From Neoscytalidium dimidiatum (taxonomy: Eukaryota; Ascomycota; Dothideomycetes; Botryosphaeriales; Botryosphaeriaceae), in NCBI GenBank assembly GCA_037367355.1, contig CM074696.1:3286001-3350000 (forward strand): a DNA stretch of 64,000 nucleotides, in the 5' to 3' direction. Below, piece after piece: positions 10,010 through 20,175 of the stretch (within the stretch, counting starts at the first letter, position 1; each line of letters opens with the position of its first letter). Made by a program: the position numbers and the translations under genes. Below the pieces are notes generated by a model. It worked only from the letters and a program-made list of their open reading frames with translations. It was not told the origin of the DNA and searched no databases.

Positions 10010-11874
10010 CTACGCAGCCACAATCGCCTCAACATCCGCCGTCTCCTTTGGCGTCTCAGTCAAGTTTTCATAACCGTCCTTGGTGATCAACAGGTTATCT
10101 TCGATTCTCACACCACCAACCTCCCAGTACTTCTCCAGCACCTTCTCATCGATGAAGCTCTTGTGCTTCTCGTCCTTCAGGTACGGCTCGATGATGAACC
10201 TGCAGAAGTAGATACCCGGCTCAACGGTAATGACCGACCCAGCCGGTAGCGTACCGCGCTTGCGCAGGTAGCGGAACATGGGGTCCTTGTCAGCGTAGTT
10301 GGGGTGACCACCGCTGTCATGCGTATCCTGGAGATCTTATCAGCATGCAAACGCCAAAAATCATTGAAGGCCATACCATGCCAAGATAATGTCCTAGGCC
10401 GTGCGGGAAGAAAGCAACGGAGGTCCGAGAGTCAAAGATAGCCTTGGGGTCGCCCTTCAAGATGCCCAACTCCAGCAGTCCAGCGATGGCAGTACGGTGC
10501 GCCTGAGCGTGCACCTCATCCCAGCTAACGCCCTCCTTCAAGCTGGTGATAGCCTCTTTCTGCATACGCAAGACAATGTCGTAGATGGCGCGGCTCTCGG
10601 GCGAGAACTTGCCGCTGATGGGGAATGTGCGGGTGATGTCGGAAGCATAGCAATCCTTCTCGGCGCCAGCGTCGACCAGAAGGTTGAGCTTGCCAGCGAG
10701 GGGCTGGTCATTGCGGACGTAGTGCAAAGTCGCCGCGCTCGTGCCACTGGCCATAATGGATCCGTAAGCTTGGTTGCGGCAGCCGCGCTCGATGCAGCTT
10801 TTCAGGAAAATGGCCTCCAGTTCGCGCTCGTTGGTGGCAGATTTCGCGGCAGCCATGACTGCCGTGTGGGCGGCGGTCGAGACGTTGTTGGCATGAGTGA
10901 TGAGAGCAATCTCATAGGGAGTCTTGATGACACGACATTCTTCTATGGCGGTCTTGAGGAGATCGAAGTTCTTGTCGTTGAAGGCGAGGAAAGTCGTCTC
11001 GTCCGAGACTTGACCACCGATGGCGTAGACTGTTGACTTCGAGGTAGTGGCGCCGGAGAGGTATGAGTTAATCTCAGTCGAGGGCTTGCAGTCATCAATC
11101 TCATACTTCTGCAGCGCTTCTTCAGGACCCAAGGGCAGACCCGACCAAATGACCTCGTCCGGATCAATAGGTGGAATGAACAGAGTGCTCTTCTCAGACT
11201 TCAGGTCATAAGCGAGGTAGCAGTCCGGCAGGTTGCATCCCGTCAGGTAGAAGAAGTACCTGCGCTGGCGGAATGGCACCTCCTGGTCGTTATCCTGCGC
11301 AAAACTGTCAGCCACGATTTCGGATTCAACCAACAAGCAGCATGCGTTTCCCCTCTCGTCTCTCTCCCTGCCACTCAGGATTTTGTATTCTCCACTTCCC
11401 CATTCGGTTGTTCTGGAATGGGGAAAACGGAAAAGGCCTTACCTCATTCATCCTCGTCTTCTGACCCTCCAAATATAAGACACCCTCGGCATCCCCGCCA
11501 TTCGCCACGATCCACTCCTTGACCTTCTTCGCATGGGTCTTGGCGGGGTACTTCCCCTTCAGGACCTCGCGCACATTCGGCTTGTTAATCGACATGTCGG
11601 GATCAATCTTCCTCCCGTTCTTGCCCCTCGTGAGCTGATACTCCTTGACGCGGTTGAGCAACTGGCGGTGGCGAATGAGGTCAGAGCCACGTTGTTGGTC
11701 TGCGGCTGGCGTCGTTGATGAAAAATAGCTTTTTGGAGGTGATGACGCTGGGGAGGGGCACCGCTGACAGGCCGCTGATAGCCGGCTCGCGTTGAAGGTG
11801 GGGCAGTGAGCGAGCAACGACCTGCCGGAGCTGGCAACGAGGCGGCTTGGCACGAGAGGCGGCGTGAAGGGCAT
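10010..11874 (-). CDS. pepP: Xaa-Pro aminopeptidase (pepP)
   Basis: Metallopeptidase of family M24B that removes N-terminal residues ahead of proline. Exons 11874-11443, 11294-10377 and 10327-10010; 555 residues. The pita-bread metal ligands are all visible: Asp352 and Asp363 ([17 protein letters not shown]), His446 (HGLGHYLGM), Glu486 (VEPGIYF) and Glu526 (GGVRIEDN). The usual fungal pepP is about 460-470 residues and begins shortly before GKYPAKxHA. Here that block follows Met94, so either translation begins at Met94 (codon at 11595) or the protein has a 93-residue leader. The leader is rich in Ser, Ala, Arg and Pro with few acids until about residue 59, which looks like a mitochondrial presequence. 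Introns are 148 and 49 nt. Lies head-to-tail with kre9 on the same strand. Confidence 0.9.
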
Positions 11875-12231
11875 TGAAGATGCGAAGCAACGCGGAGACG
11901 CGGGCCCTCACGATCTCGGCATCCCTCGGCTGGATGAATTTTTAGATGTCCCTCTTTTGCGGAGAAGAGATGGACGAGCATTGACGTGCACGTGACCTCT
12001 CACTCTGGGATACAGGTGCCTGAAGCCCTCATCGGATTGTTTCTCCTAACTTCTATGTGAACTTTTTTAATCATGCAGGTACAGTTATCTCCACTTGTTA
12101 CAGCTTGAACACAAGATGCCCGCTTTCTTCCGATTCATGCGGAATGCCCAAACCCAAAAACTCCGCCCGTCATGTATGGTCGTACAGTTGCAATTATCAT
12201 CAACAACAACACCCTGCGCAATCCCTTGGCT
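11875..12231. other. Intergenic between kre9 3' end and pepP start
   Basis: 357 bases holding the pepP promoter and the kre9 3' flank. A GCACGTGAC motif (E-box-like CACGTG) occurs at about 11988-11996. Nothing else recognised. Confidence 0.5.
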
Positions 12232-13255
12232 CTAGTCCTTCCATCTCGCCAGATACTTGGCCATGTCGTCCGAAGGCATTGGTGCAGCCGCTTGCTGTAT
12301 TGAGCACATTAGAAATGATCAACGATCAACATGCGATTTTTAGGCACTTACCGTAGCCTCCTTACTGCTGATCGTGAACGTCCCACTCTGCGTGACCGTC
12401 ATCACCTGCGTCGGCGTTGGAGCGTACGTGGTATACGGTGTGTATGCGCTCGTCGGGTACTGCGGGCTCGCCGTCTTCTTGGTGATCTTCGAGCTCGGCA
12501 CGCGCTGCATGGGCGCGTACTTGGTCAAGCCCGTCTGCATCGTGTACGGTATGGTATAGCTGCCCGCAGCCCCCGCCGTCACCGTGGCCGCTGCACCAGC
12601 ACCGATAGGCGCGCCGCCCTGCCTCTTCTTCAGTCCGGACTCGGAGTCCTCGCCGCTGGGGACGACCGGCGGGTCCGTATCAACTATGGGGCTCGCGTCG
12701 AGGGCTTCCTGGACTTCCGCTGGGAAGCTGCCCGCCATGCCGAACAGCGAAAAGCGCGGGGAAAAGTTCGTGACCGTGTCGCCATCCTTCGTCTTCGAGA
12801 CGATGCGGAAGAAGCTGTAGCGAAGATTAGCGACGAGCGCGTCGATCGAAAGCGCTCGAGAACACATACTACGCGTTTTCAGCATCTCCGCCGTCAGTCG
12901 GTAGAATGACACCCTTCGCTATACTCCCCAACGAATGCAGACCTTTGGAGGTGATGGTCTTGACCGATGCCTGCGAAGAGCTCGTGTTAGACGCACAACA
13001 AGCTTCCGGCGAGTCAGCCCTGGCAGTCTTGTCACTCACAAAGTTATCGTTCGTTCCCGCGCACAGATCCAGCACATAACTCTCGAGCTCGGCAATCTTG
13101 GGTTCGTTGCCAGATTCGGTCCATTCAACTGTGATTGCCGAGGGCCCATATCCGACGGTTAGGGAGTCACCGCCGGTAACGCTTGTGAATTTGACGTCGG
13201 CGCTGGCAAAAGGGATGAGCGACGCAGCTAAGAGCGCGGAACGGTCGAGTCTCAT
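12232..13255 (-). CDS. kre9: Cell wall beta-glucan synthesis protein Kre9/Knh1
   Basis: Secretory-pathway protein needed for beta-1,6-glucan assembly in yeast. Exons 13255-13040, 12970-12870, 12814-12352 and 12294-12232; 280 residues. The N terminus MRLDRSALLAASLIPFASA is a signal peptide, followed by an Ig-like Kre9/Knh1 domain (DVKFTSVTGGDSLTVGYG..ITVEW, then ESYVLDLCAG). The central FFRIVSKTKDGDTVTNFSPRF and FSLFGMAGSFP are family hallmarks, and the C-terminal TKYAPMQRVPSSKITKKT ending in YLARWKD is the Kre9 tail. The dibasic LKKRQ may be a processing site. Intron 2 is fixed by joining GAENA-type sequence into NAYFFRI. Intron 1 (12971-13039) is 69 nt with no stop codon, so its retention would keep the frame. 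Confidence 0.88.
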
Positions 13256-13775
13256 GATGACGGCGTGATCGGCGGAAACGAAAGGCGCGCGAAAAGCGAG
13301 GGACTGCGGTCAGAGTGGACTGGAGAAGCGATTTGCGATGGTCTGGGCAAGGTGTTTGGCGGCGGATGTGGATAGCTGCAGTACGCGTACGGCGGCGATG
13401 GTGTTTCGTGATCGGGTGGCGCACCTAACGATTAGCGCGCATGCCGATCACCTGTGGACCGTCGGCCGTGGACCCTTAGCTCGCGCGGGCTCCGAGCGGA
13501 AAAGTGCAGGTCGTGCTCGTAGATCAGGAGGGGGAAAAAAATTCCCATTGTACCATTCGCAAGGAATATGGAGCTATGGAAGAAGAAATGTGTCCTTTGC
13601 AATTCGTCAAAAGAGCCGCCCAGCAGAGACACGAGTGTCTGGTGTATCCCTCGAAATTACCCTGGTCCAGTGCTCCCAAAACTCCCAACAGCAGCCGTAG
13701 TAAAGATACATTAAACATTCAGCTTTTGCGACATAGCCGACAAATGGCTGAACAAATTGGAAACGAGTGCTTTGA
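13256..13775. other. Intergenic: kre9 promoter and cyclin 3' flank
   Basis: 520 bases. Open frames on both strands lack protein-like composition. Nothing recognised. Confidence 0.5.
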
Positions 13776-14735
13776 TCATGCCGTCACCTCTGTTCGTGCC
13801 GCTTCTGGCAATTTTGGTCGAAAAGATACAGGGAGCTTCGCGCTGAAAGCCGTGGCCTGCACGCTCGCCTGCTGCAGCCGCAGCGTGTTTCGGTACAAGC
13901 TCTCGGGCGACACCTGCAACTCAAACTCCATCAGATAACACACGCTAATCTCCAACTTTTGTAATTCTGTCTCTCGCACGCCACCCACGCCGGCGAATCG
14001 TGCCTGAGGGTAGCGCAAATCTTCCAGCGCTTTCATTGCCACGCGCAACGTGCCCAGCAGCAGTCTGTGGACCGTGCGGGCCGTCACCGGCACCGTCTTC
14101 TCCTCCACCGCCAGTTTGTAAATGTATGAGGCCGCCGCCAGGTAGACCGCCGTCGACATGGGGCAGTAGCGCTGCAGACGCATGAGGTAGTCCAGCAGCG
14201 TGATGGGCGGGGGCTTCTTCGAGTAAAACTTGCGCGCTATGGCAGCCTGCTGGATGCGCACCGGCTCGGCGTCGACCCCCACGTCGCGTGCCGATGGCTC
14301 ATGGTGCTGGGCTTCCGGGCTGCCCATATCGATTCCACGGTACTTGGGACCTTTCAGGTCGTCGAAGGGCACAGGGGTGGCCGGGCGTGAGCTGCTCCGT
14401 GACCGCATCCCCGACGGAGTGGGCATGGGCGAGGCTCGCGGGGTGCCTGGACGGCTTATGGGAGGGGTTGGGGGAATGTCGCCAGTGACGCTCGCGAGTG
14501 CTACGACGGCGCGGCATAGCATCTTCATGGCCGTCTCTGGCTTGAGGGTCGACGGATCCCACTCGGCGTCGGCTGGCGGGGTGGGCGCATCCTCGTCTGG
14601 GGTCGAGATGGGCGGTATCACGCCCGCATCGGCGGACGGATTGGGTGGGGGTGGAAGTTCGAGGTGGAGGCCGCGCGAGGCGGGTGCCTCGGCGGGGTGG
14701 CTCTGGTCGTGGCTCTGTGCCTGGTGGTGGTCCAT
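13776..14735 (-). CDS. Pho80-like (PHO85-type) cyclin
   Basis: Single-exon gene, 319 residues. The C-terminal half is a Pho80/PCL-type cyclin box: PPPITLLDYLMRLQRYCPM, STAVYLAAASYIYKL, the conserved TARTVHRLLLGTLRVAMKALEDL and ARFAGVGGV, then ELQKLEISVCYLMEFELQV. Such cyclins activate a Pho85-type kinase (Neurospora PREG/PGOV) and control phosphate and nutrient signalling. The N-terminal 150 residues are Pro/Ser/Thr-rich with many SP and TP dipeptides, possible kinase target sites. The first ATG is chosen because the frame shows no obvious earlier Met. It is preceded by an unusually long (2.5 kb) stretch without a clear gene. Which member of the Pho80/Pcl7 group this is cannot be decided by eye. 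Confidence 0.87.
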   Translation of the reverse strand: MDHHQAQSHDQSHPAEAPASRGLHLELPPPPNPSADAGVIPPISTPDEDAPTPPADAEWDPSTLKPETAMKMLCRAVVALASVTGDIPPTPPISRPGTPRASPMPTPSGMRSRSSSRPATPVPFDDLKGPKYRGIDMGSPEAQHHEPSARDVGVDAEPVRIQQAAIARKFYSKKPPPITLLDYLMRLQRYCPMSTAVYLAAASYIYKLAVEEKTVPVTARTVHRLLLGTLRVAMKALEDLRYPQARFAGVGGVRETELQKLEISVCYLMEFELQVSPESLYRNTLRLQQASVQATAFSAKLPVSFRPKLPEAARTEVTA

Positions 14736-15229
14736 TTTGGAGGAAGATGGTGTTGAGAAAGGGCTATTTCGAAGGGTCGGGGAGGCTCTCGCGGGCGGTC
14801 GTGGCTACCTATACGCGGGCCAAGGTACAGCTCCTGCTGCACTCATGGGCCATCTGTGGATGGGGAAGCGTGGTCGAGCGGTGGCTCCTGCGTGGGAACA
14901 TGGGCATAGTGGCCTCGTTTTGGGGGATGGTGAAGGGCAGCGAAAAAATGAGCTGCGCACGCGGTGGGTTATTGGCAAATCTCCGTGGCGGGAGTGGAGT
15001 CGGGCTTGGGGGCGTGTGGTCAGGTCCGGGTGGTGTGAAGGCGGCCGCACCACCAACGGGCCGAAGGGGCGACAGGAGCCGGCGGCAGGTAGATGACAGC
15101 CGCTCGTTGGACGGCGGCGGTAAGGCGAGACTGGTTGTGCGAGCGGGCTGGTGGTAGCTCCGCTTCGTGGCCTCAGAGCCGGGGCGGGCGCTGTGCTGCA
15201 TCTTGTAGCGCGCGAGCGCGCGGGCAGCC

Positions 15230-15242
15230 GGGGGGGGGGGGG
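15230..15242. repeat. Poly-G tract
   Basis: Run of 13 G within GC-rich sequence, preceded by a CGCGAGCGCGCG stretch. Could form a G-rich secondary structure, and is a likely site of length error. Confidence 0.9.
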
Positions 15243-15318
15243 AGGGTCACCTCACGGGCGCCGCAAGCCTGGCGCTGGCATTGGCAGGCGGCGGCAGTAG
15301 CCCTGGTGGCGCGCTCCC

Positions 15319-15364
15319 GCTGGGTGCTGGGTGCTGGGTGCTGGGTGCTGGGTGCTGGATGCTG
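15319..15364. repeat. Tandem 7-bp repeat (GGGTGCT)
   Basis: The unit GCTGGGT (or any rotation, such as GGGTGCT) repeats about five times and then degenerates into GCTGGATGCTGGTCGCTGG. This is not the fungal telomere unit TTAGGG. It lies about 0.6 kb upstream of the cyclin ATG. Confidence 0.85.
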
Positions 15365-15631
15365 GTCGCTGGCCGCTGGTCGCTGCCCGTTTGACGCTGG
15401 GCTGCCGCTCCAGGCTGCACGAGGACCCGATGTGGGCCAGTTCAGTCGACCATCTATTCTCGAACGCTGCTGTGTGAGGACAGCCGCCGTCCTTGCCGCC
15501 CACAGCCGCCTGGTGATGGCGGCGGCATCGTGCTCAACTGGAAACAGCATGCGGGCTGCGCAGCGTCGCGACTCGGCTGGCAGATCAGCCCCGCGGGGGA
15601 TCGCGCGCGCGCATCGCCCATCGCGCGTCAC

Positions 15632-15661
15632 CCATCACACATCACACACATCACACACATC
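15632..15661. repeat. CACA/ATCACAC microsatellite
   Basis: Imperfect tandem copies of ATCACACAC in about 30 bases. Confidence 0.8.
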
Positions 15662-17229
15662 CAGCGAAATTCCGGAAAACAGGCAGCTGGCTGAGCCAGA
15701 TCCACAACCCTTTCTCCGGCCGTCTCCTCCGTACAGCCGCGCTCCAGCCCCGGGCATGAATCGCCCTCGTCCTCGCTTCTCGCTTCTCGCTTCTAGCCTC
15801 CCCACGAGCCGCGGAGTAACACAGGCCGTCGACTCGAGATTATTCCTGATCAGCTGCCCTTGTGCCCGCTCCCTTTCGTGGCGCGGGTCCCTGGCTGCGG
15901 CTCCGCGTCTCTGGGGTGCAACGGCGGGCGTCTAGCTGGGTCTGGTTGGTAGAGCCAGCCTCGTCTCGCCTTGCTTTCTTTTTCCAGCTCCTCTCAATAT
16001 CCGGAGGGTGGCGGATACTGGAGCCGAGGTTGCCATGGCGCTCCCGAGCTGGCTGGACCGCTGGAGCTGACTGACCTCGTCGCCTCGTCGATTCCTCGCC
16101 GTCAACAGAGCTGCGATGTTTTGGAATTCCACAAACGGCCCTGCGCGGAGTTCTCCAATGACGTTGCAGGTCCCTTGTGGGTCCCTTGCTTTTCAGGGAC
16201 TGGCATGTGATTTGCGCTGCTGCAAACAATCCATCTCCCGCTGCGCTCCGCTGTCCGCCATTCGCCCGCTCCTTTGTTGTCCATGGCCAATGGATCCCCA
16301 CCCAGCCGCTCCACATGTGAAGGCACGGCTGAACTTCTTTCAAGCTTCGCTCAAAATTCACTCTCGCAATATGCTACACGTCCCCAGATAGCATCGCATT
16401 CACTTGCTAGTCCGTCCCCGCATGCACCGCCTGCCAATGGCGGGCCTACACATTGCTGCCTGCGCGTCTAAACTGTGAACGAACCTGTCACTCTGGAGCC
16501 GATATGCACGCCAATCCTGACTCCGCCTGCCGCTGCAGGAACCCCTCTGGATTCGCCGACATCGAGCAAATCAATTTACGCCGACTAGGGAACTTGCAGC
16601 ATGACGTATACTCTCGGTTGCGCCGGCGACCTTTGCTTTCAGATTGCGGTCCCGTTGATCTCTCCGCCGGATTGTCGATTAGTCCTTTTGTCTTCTTCGC
16701 CAACCGAGCAGCAAATGAGCTCGACTGGCGAGGCATGGGCAGCATATTCATTCTTAATTGACTGTTGGTCACACGCAAATGCATGGCCCTACCTGGATAC
16801 CGACTCATAGGCATCAAATTGCCACCAGATTCCGCAGCTGGAATCAGAAAGCGCGCTCATCCTGGAATATACGGCTCTGAATATAGTCCACAGGCGACTG
16901 TCGTGCAGCATGACATGCAAACGCGGTCGGGAGTAACAAACACTATGTTGTTAGAGAAGCCAATGAGGAAACTAGATGCAGAGTCTATCGGCCAGCCGCA
17001 ACTTGACTGGTCTTCTCGATCTCAAAAGCCGCCATACTGACGTCGGTCACCTAAGATTTTCCTCGCTCTACGATCTAACTATCCTCGTCGTTTTTTTTTT
17101 TTTAAAAAAAACACAAAAGAAATTGGGTCTTAGCCGCTGAATATCTCCGGACAAGTCAGTCCCCGGACTTGGCACAATTTCCACCTTGTCCGAGCCGTAG
17201 ACCCCCATCCGTGAGCTTTGGCGCATATT

Positions 17230-18760
17230 CTACTTGTCTTTAGGCAACTCATTGTCCAGACTTGAGCCAATGTCCATCTTATCCGAGCGGCGATCTCCCT
17301 CTGCGAACTGAGCTTGCGAGTCCGGACTCCCCTCAATCATTCTCGTTTTCCTATCCTCCAGCCAAACCTCCTGCCTGCTAAGCTTTCCTTGCATCGCGGC
17401 AAGTTTCATCCAGACCTTACCCAAGCCAGCCTCCCACTGCTCTGTCATTCTCAAGGACCGATCCCTTTCCGCAGCGCTCCCCCTTTCTCTCTCCCCAACT
17501 CTTCAAGCATTTTCTGCGCCTCGCCGCGCACCGGCTCCGATTCTTCAATCCTCCTCACCTCCTGCAAGGGTTCATCCATCTATCAAGTCTTCTCCCCCTT
17601 CTCTTCTAATATCCGTCTCTGCCTCGCCCCTCCCCAATTCCTTACCCAACGTCTCTACCTGCTTCTGCAGGGCTTCCCCCCCCAACTCTCTCTCCCCTTC
17701 CAACTCCTCCACCCGCGCAAGAACAACCTCCATCTCCCGCTCCTCAACCAAGGCCTCAGTGCATTGGACACAGTCCCCCTTCTTCGTCTTTCCATCCTAG
17801 ATCCTCTCCCTCACCCGCAGCTACTCCTTCCTCCGCCACCGAAGCCGCCCGCTCCACGGCCGACACTCGAGGCGCCTGGGCGCGCTCGGCGTCAGACCGC
17901 TGCTCCACCGTGGTGACCGCCCGCGTCGTCATCGTCGTCGTCGGCTGCTGCGGCGGCGGCGAGATTCCCGCGGACCGGTGCGTTTTCGAGGGAGCGGAGC
18001 TTGGCGGCCAGTAAGGCGTTGGTAGCGGTGAGGCGGGCGATTTGGGAGGGGGTTGATGGTGACGGTGGTCGTGCCGCCCGGCCGGATGAGCGTCGGGAGG
18101 GGTTTGGAGGCGCGGAGGAAGCGGGCCAGGCGGGCGGCGAGGTGGAGGGAGGCGCGTTTGGCGCGTGGGCAGGCTTGGAGGGGCCTCCATTTGGCTCGGA
18201 ATTGAGGCTTTGAGGTCGCTGAGTCCGGCGCGCACGCCGTTGTCGCGGATGGTGAGGAGAAGTGTCCGCCTCATGGCAGCTTCGGCGCCCGGTATGGTCT
18301 TGGCGCCGGCGTAGGCGGCGATGGAGCCTTGGATGGCGTAGGTCGCCGGCGTGCGCAGGTGGTGCGATGCCGCTGCGCCGTGCGTGATTAACTTGCCAGC
18401 TACGCGGTTCGTCCATGCTGAGAGGTAGCGGGACATGGGCCCGACGTATTTTGCTCGGGATACTACGTCCTGAAAGCCGTTGGGGAAGTAAATTGGTTTT
18501 TTTTTTTTTTTCAATGATGTCTCGGACGCTACAGATGCCGTAGATGCTGAGCAGGGCGGCTCCGAGGATGTAACAGTAGATGGGATGGACAGCTTGGAGC
18601 GATAGCGGAGTCGGAACACCGTAGAAAGAGCGGTTGGCGACGAGGGCGTAGAGGAGGAGAGAGAGAAGATGATTGAGAAGAACGAGAGGGTCAGAAAGGC
18701 TTGAACTTTTGCCGCGGAGGTCGCGCTCGCAACATCGTTAATTGATGCAGTAACAACCAT
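17230..18760 (-). pseudogene. Frameshifted membrane/coiled-coil protein gene
   Basis: Protein-like sequence is visible in all three minus frames, switching at least six times. It starts at ATG 18760 (MVVTASINDV...FLTLSFFSIIFSL). It then jumps near 18650-18666 in a CT-repeat to LLYALVANRSFYGVPTPLSL and a hydrophobic CYILGAALLSIYGI. It jumps again in an A(15) run (18497-18511) to PIYFPNGFQDVVSRAKYVG and WTNRVAGKLITHG, near 18190-18205 to LQACPRAKRASLHLAARLA, and near 18040-18055 to QIARLTATNALLAAKLRSLE. A further change near 17900-17930 gives EQRSDAERAQ and VEEREMEVVLARVEELEGE; another at a C(8) run (17676-17683) gives EALQKQVETLGKELGRGEAE. The last piece is 17230-17454. The implied product has one or two N-terminal membrane segments and a Glu-rich coiled coil. 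I do not recognise a family. Breaks at simple repeats could be decay or sequencing error. Confidence 0.6.
18497..18511. repeat. Poly-T run (A15 on the coding strand)
   Basis: Fifteen T on plus; on the minus strand it encodes consecutive lysines. One frame enters it as SVRDIIE and a different frame leaves it as PIYFPNGF, so a one-base change in run length separates them. Confidence 0.85.
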
Positions 18761-20175
18761 AACAACGATTTCTTCGTTAGAGCTGGGCGTGATGTGAAGG
18801 TATTCCTCGACAAGGTGACACTCTCATTTTTTTCTGTGGAGATTGTCCAGAGGTGGATATACAGTCATGCATTGACGTATCCACATATTAATATAGACAA
18901 AGGATACCAACTTTCCACATCCAGATATTCAATACAGAACAAAAGTGTCGTGTCTAATCTTACAATGCAGTAAATTATCCTCAATCGGCGAGTACATTGG
19001 TTTTGCAAGGACCGCAGATGGACAATCCAGAGAGTCCCGGCATGCGACTCCGTTATTCAAGCAGCTGGTGACTTCAACGATATGTAGTTTAATCCTCAAA
19101 TGCGGAAGTCCTCCCTCTACGCCCACCTTACTTTCTATTATAAGTTAGGCATATAACAAATGAGCCCATTTCCGCTTTCCTCCCGTCTCAGCCTGTCCCA
19201 TTAGGGAGATCGCTCGAAAGATTGGCGCTGCTTTTATTGCCTGAAAACAAATTTTCGGGTGACAGCGGCTCGAGCAGGGGAGAGCATAGTCTTCGAAACC
19301 TGTGAATAATCTTAACTTTTACTTACGATTTCGAGGCCATTCCGTTTGGTTTGTTATTTTGATATATGAGCTAGGTTAGTGAGGCTTACGCATGGCTTTC
19401 TCACGTTTGACACGAGCGAAAGCCCTAAGTGACCGCCCGCGGTGATCATAAGCTTAGGATAATCGCTAATACTGTAGGAAGGCGGCAGCCCGACCACCTC
19501 ATAAAGGATTTCAGAAGCAATACAGACAAAGAATAATGCTGCAAAGCCTCACTGCATATATGAAACTGATCTTTCTCTGTTGTTGTGTTGGTCCTCATCG
19601 GCAGCACGAAGCGTCAATGTCCGCGCTGTGGCCTTGAGAATAGACCGGGCGTAAGCCGCCGCCCTCAATGCCACCTTGAGATTCGCGGCATGTGCAAGAT
19701 ACTCAAATGTTGACCATGTAATGTCTCCAAGATAAAATTGATAAAGTGGGACGAGCTGAGTGCTGTCATGGCGATTTGACTCCCGTGGTAATACCGTAGA
19801 TCTTGAAGGATGTCTGTACCAGTAGGATATAGGAACTGCAGAGCACTACGAACATGTAAGCACTAATGATTTTTAGGAGTGCTTCCAATCTCATTAGTGT
19901 TCCTCCGCTCAATCAATCATCGCAGACTTCCTGTCGCCAGTATGTCCATGACAAAAGATTAGAGCCACACTGCGCTGCCTACCCGGAGATAGCAACCGCC
20001 GGACTTAAGCGTCTTCAAACACCGTCATTACCTCCGCCATACTTCCTCACTCTCTACGAATTAAATACTGTGCATAAGCAGTATAAAAAAAGTAAGACAT
20101 GAAATCTTGCGAGAAACGTCTGAATCAAATCCGATCCTATTCTTCCCCAGCAAACCACCTCTTGCATATCTAACG
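18761..20175. other. Intergenic, nothing recognised
   Basis: About 1.4 kb, AT-rich compared with flanking genes. Several short open frames, none protein-like. The right end is the promoter and leader of the dehydrogenase, with a short upstream ATG at about 20099. Confidence 0.5.

Larger units (their letters stand above)
14736..17229. other. Long GC-rich intergenic region upstream of the cyclin gene
   Basis: About 2.5 kb without a convincing gene. The left part is very GC-rich with long chance open frames on both strands (for example 14230-15096 and 15093-15935 on plus), whose residue composition is Arg/Ala/Trp/Gly-skewed and unlike a protein. It holds a G(13) tract, a 7-bp tandem repeat and a CA-type microsatellite (listed separately), and a T/A homopolymer pair near 17089-17110. 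It may include a long 5' leader of the cyclin mRNA. Confidence 0.5.

Noticed and set aside
14230..15096. Long plus-strand open frame (288 codons) and 15093-15935 (280 codons)
   Set aside because: The first runs antisense to the cyclin gene and continues into GC-rich spacer; both have Arg/Ala/Trp/Gly/Ser-skewed composition and no motif. High GC lowers stop frequency.
15840..16361. 173-codon minus-strand frame upstream of the cyclin
   Set aside because: Trp/Arg/Gln-skewed text with no motif; not distinguishable from chance in GC-rich sequence.
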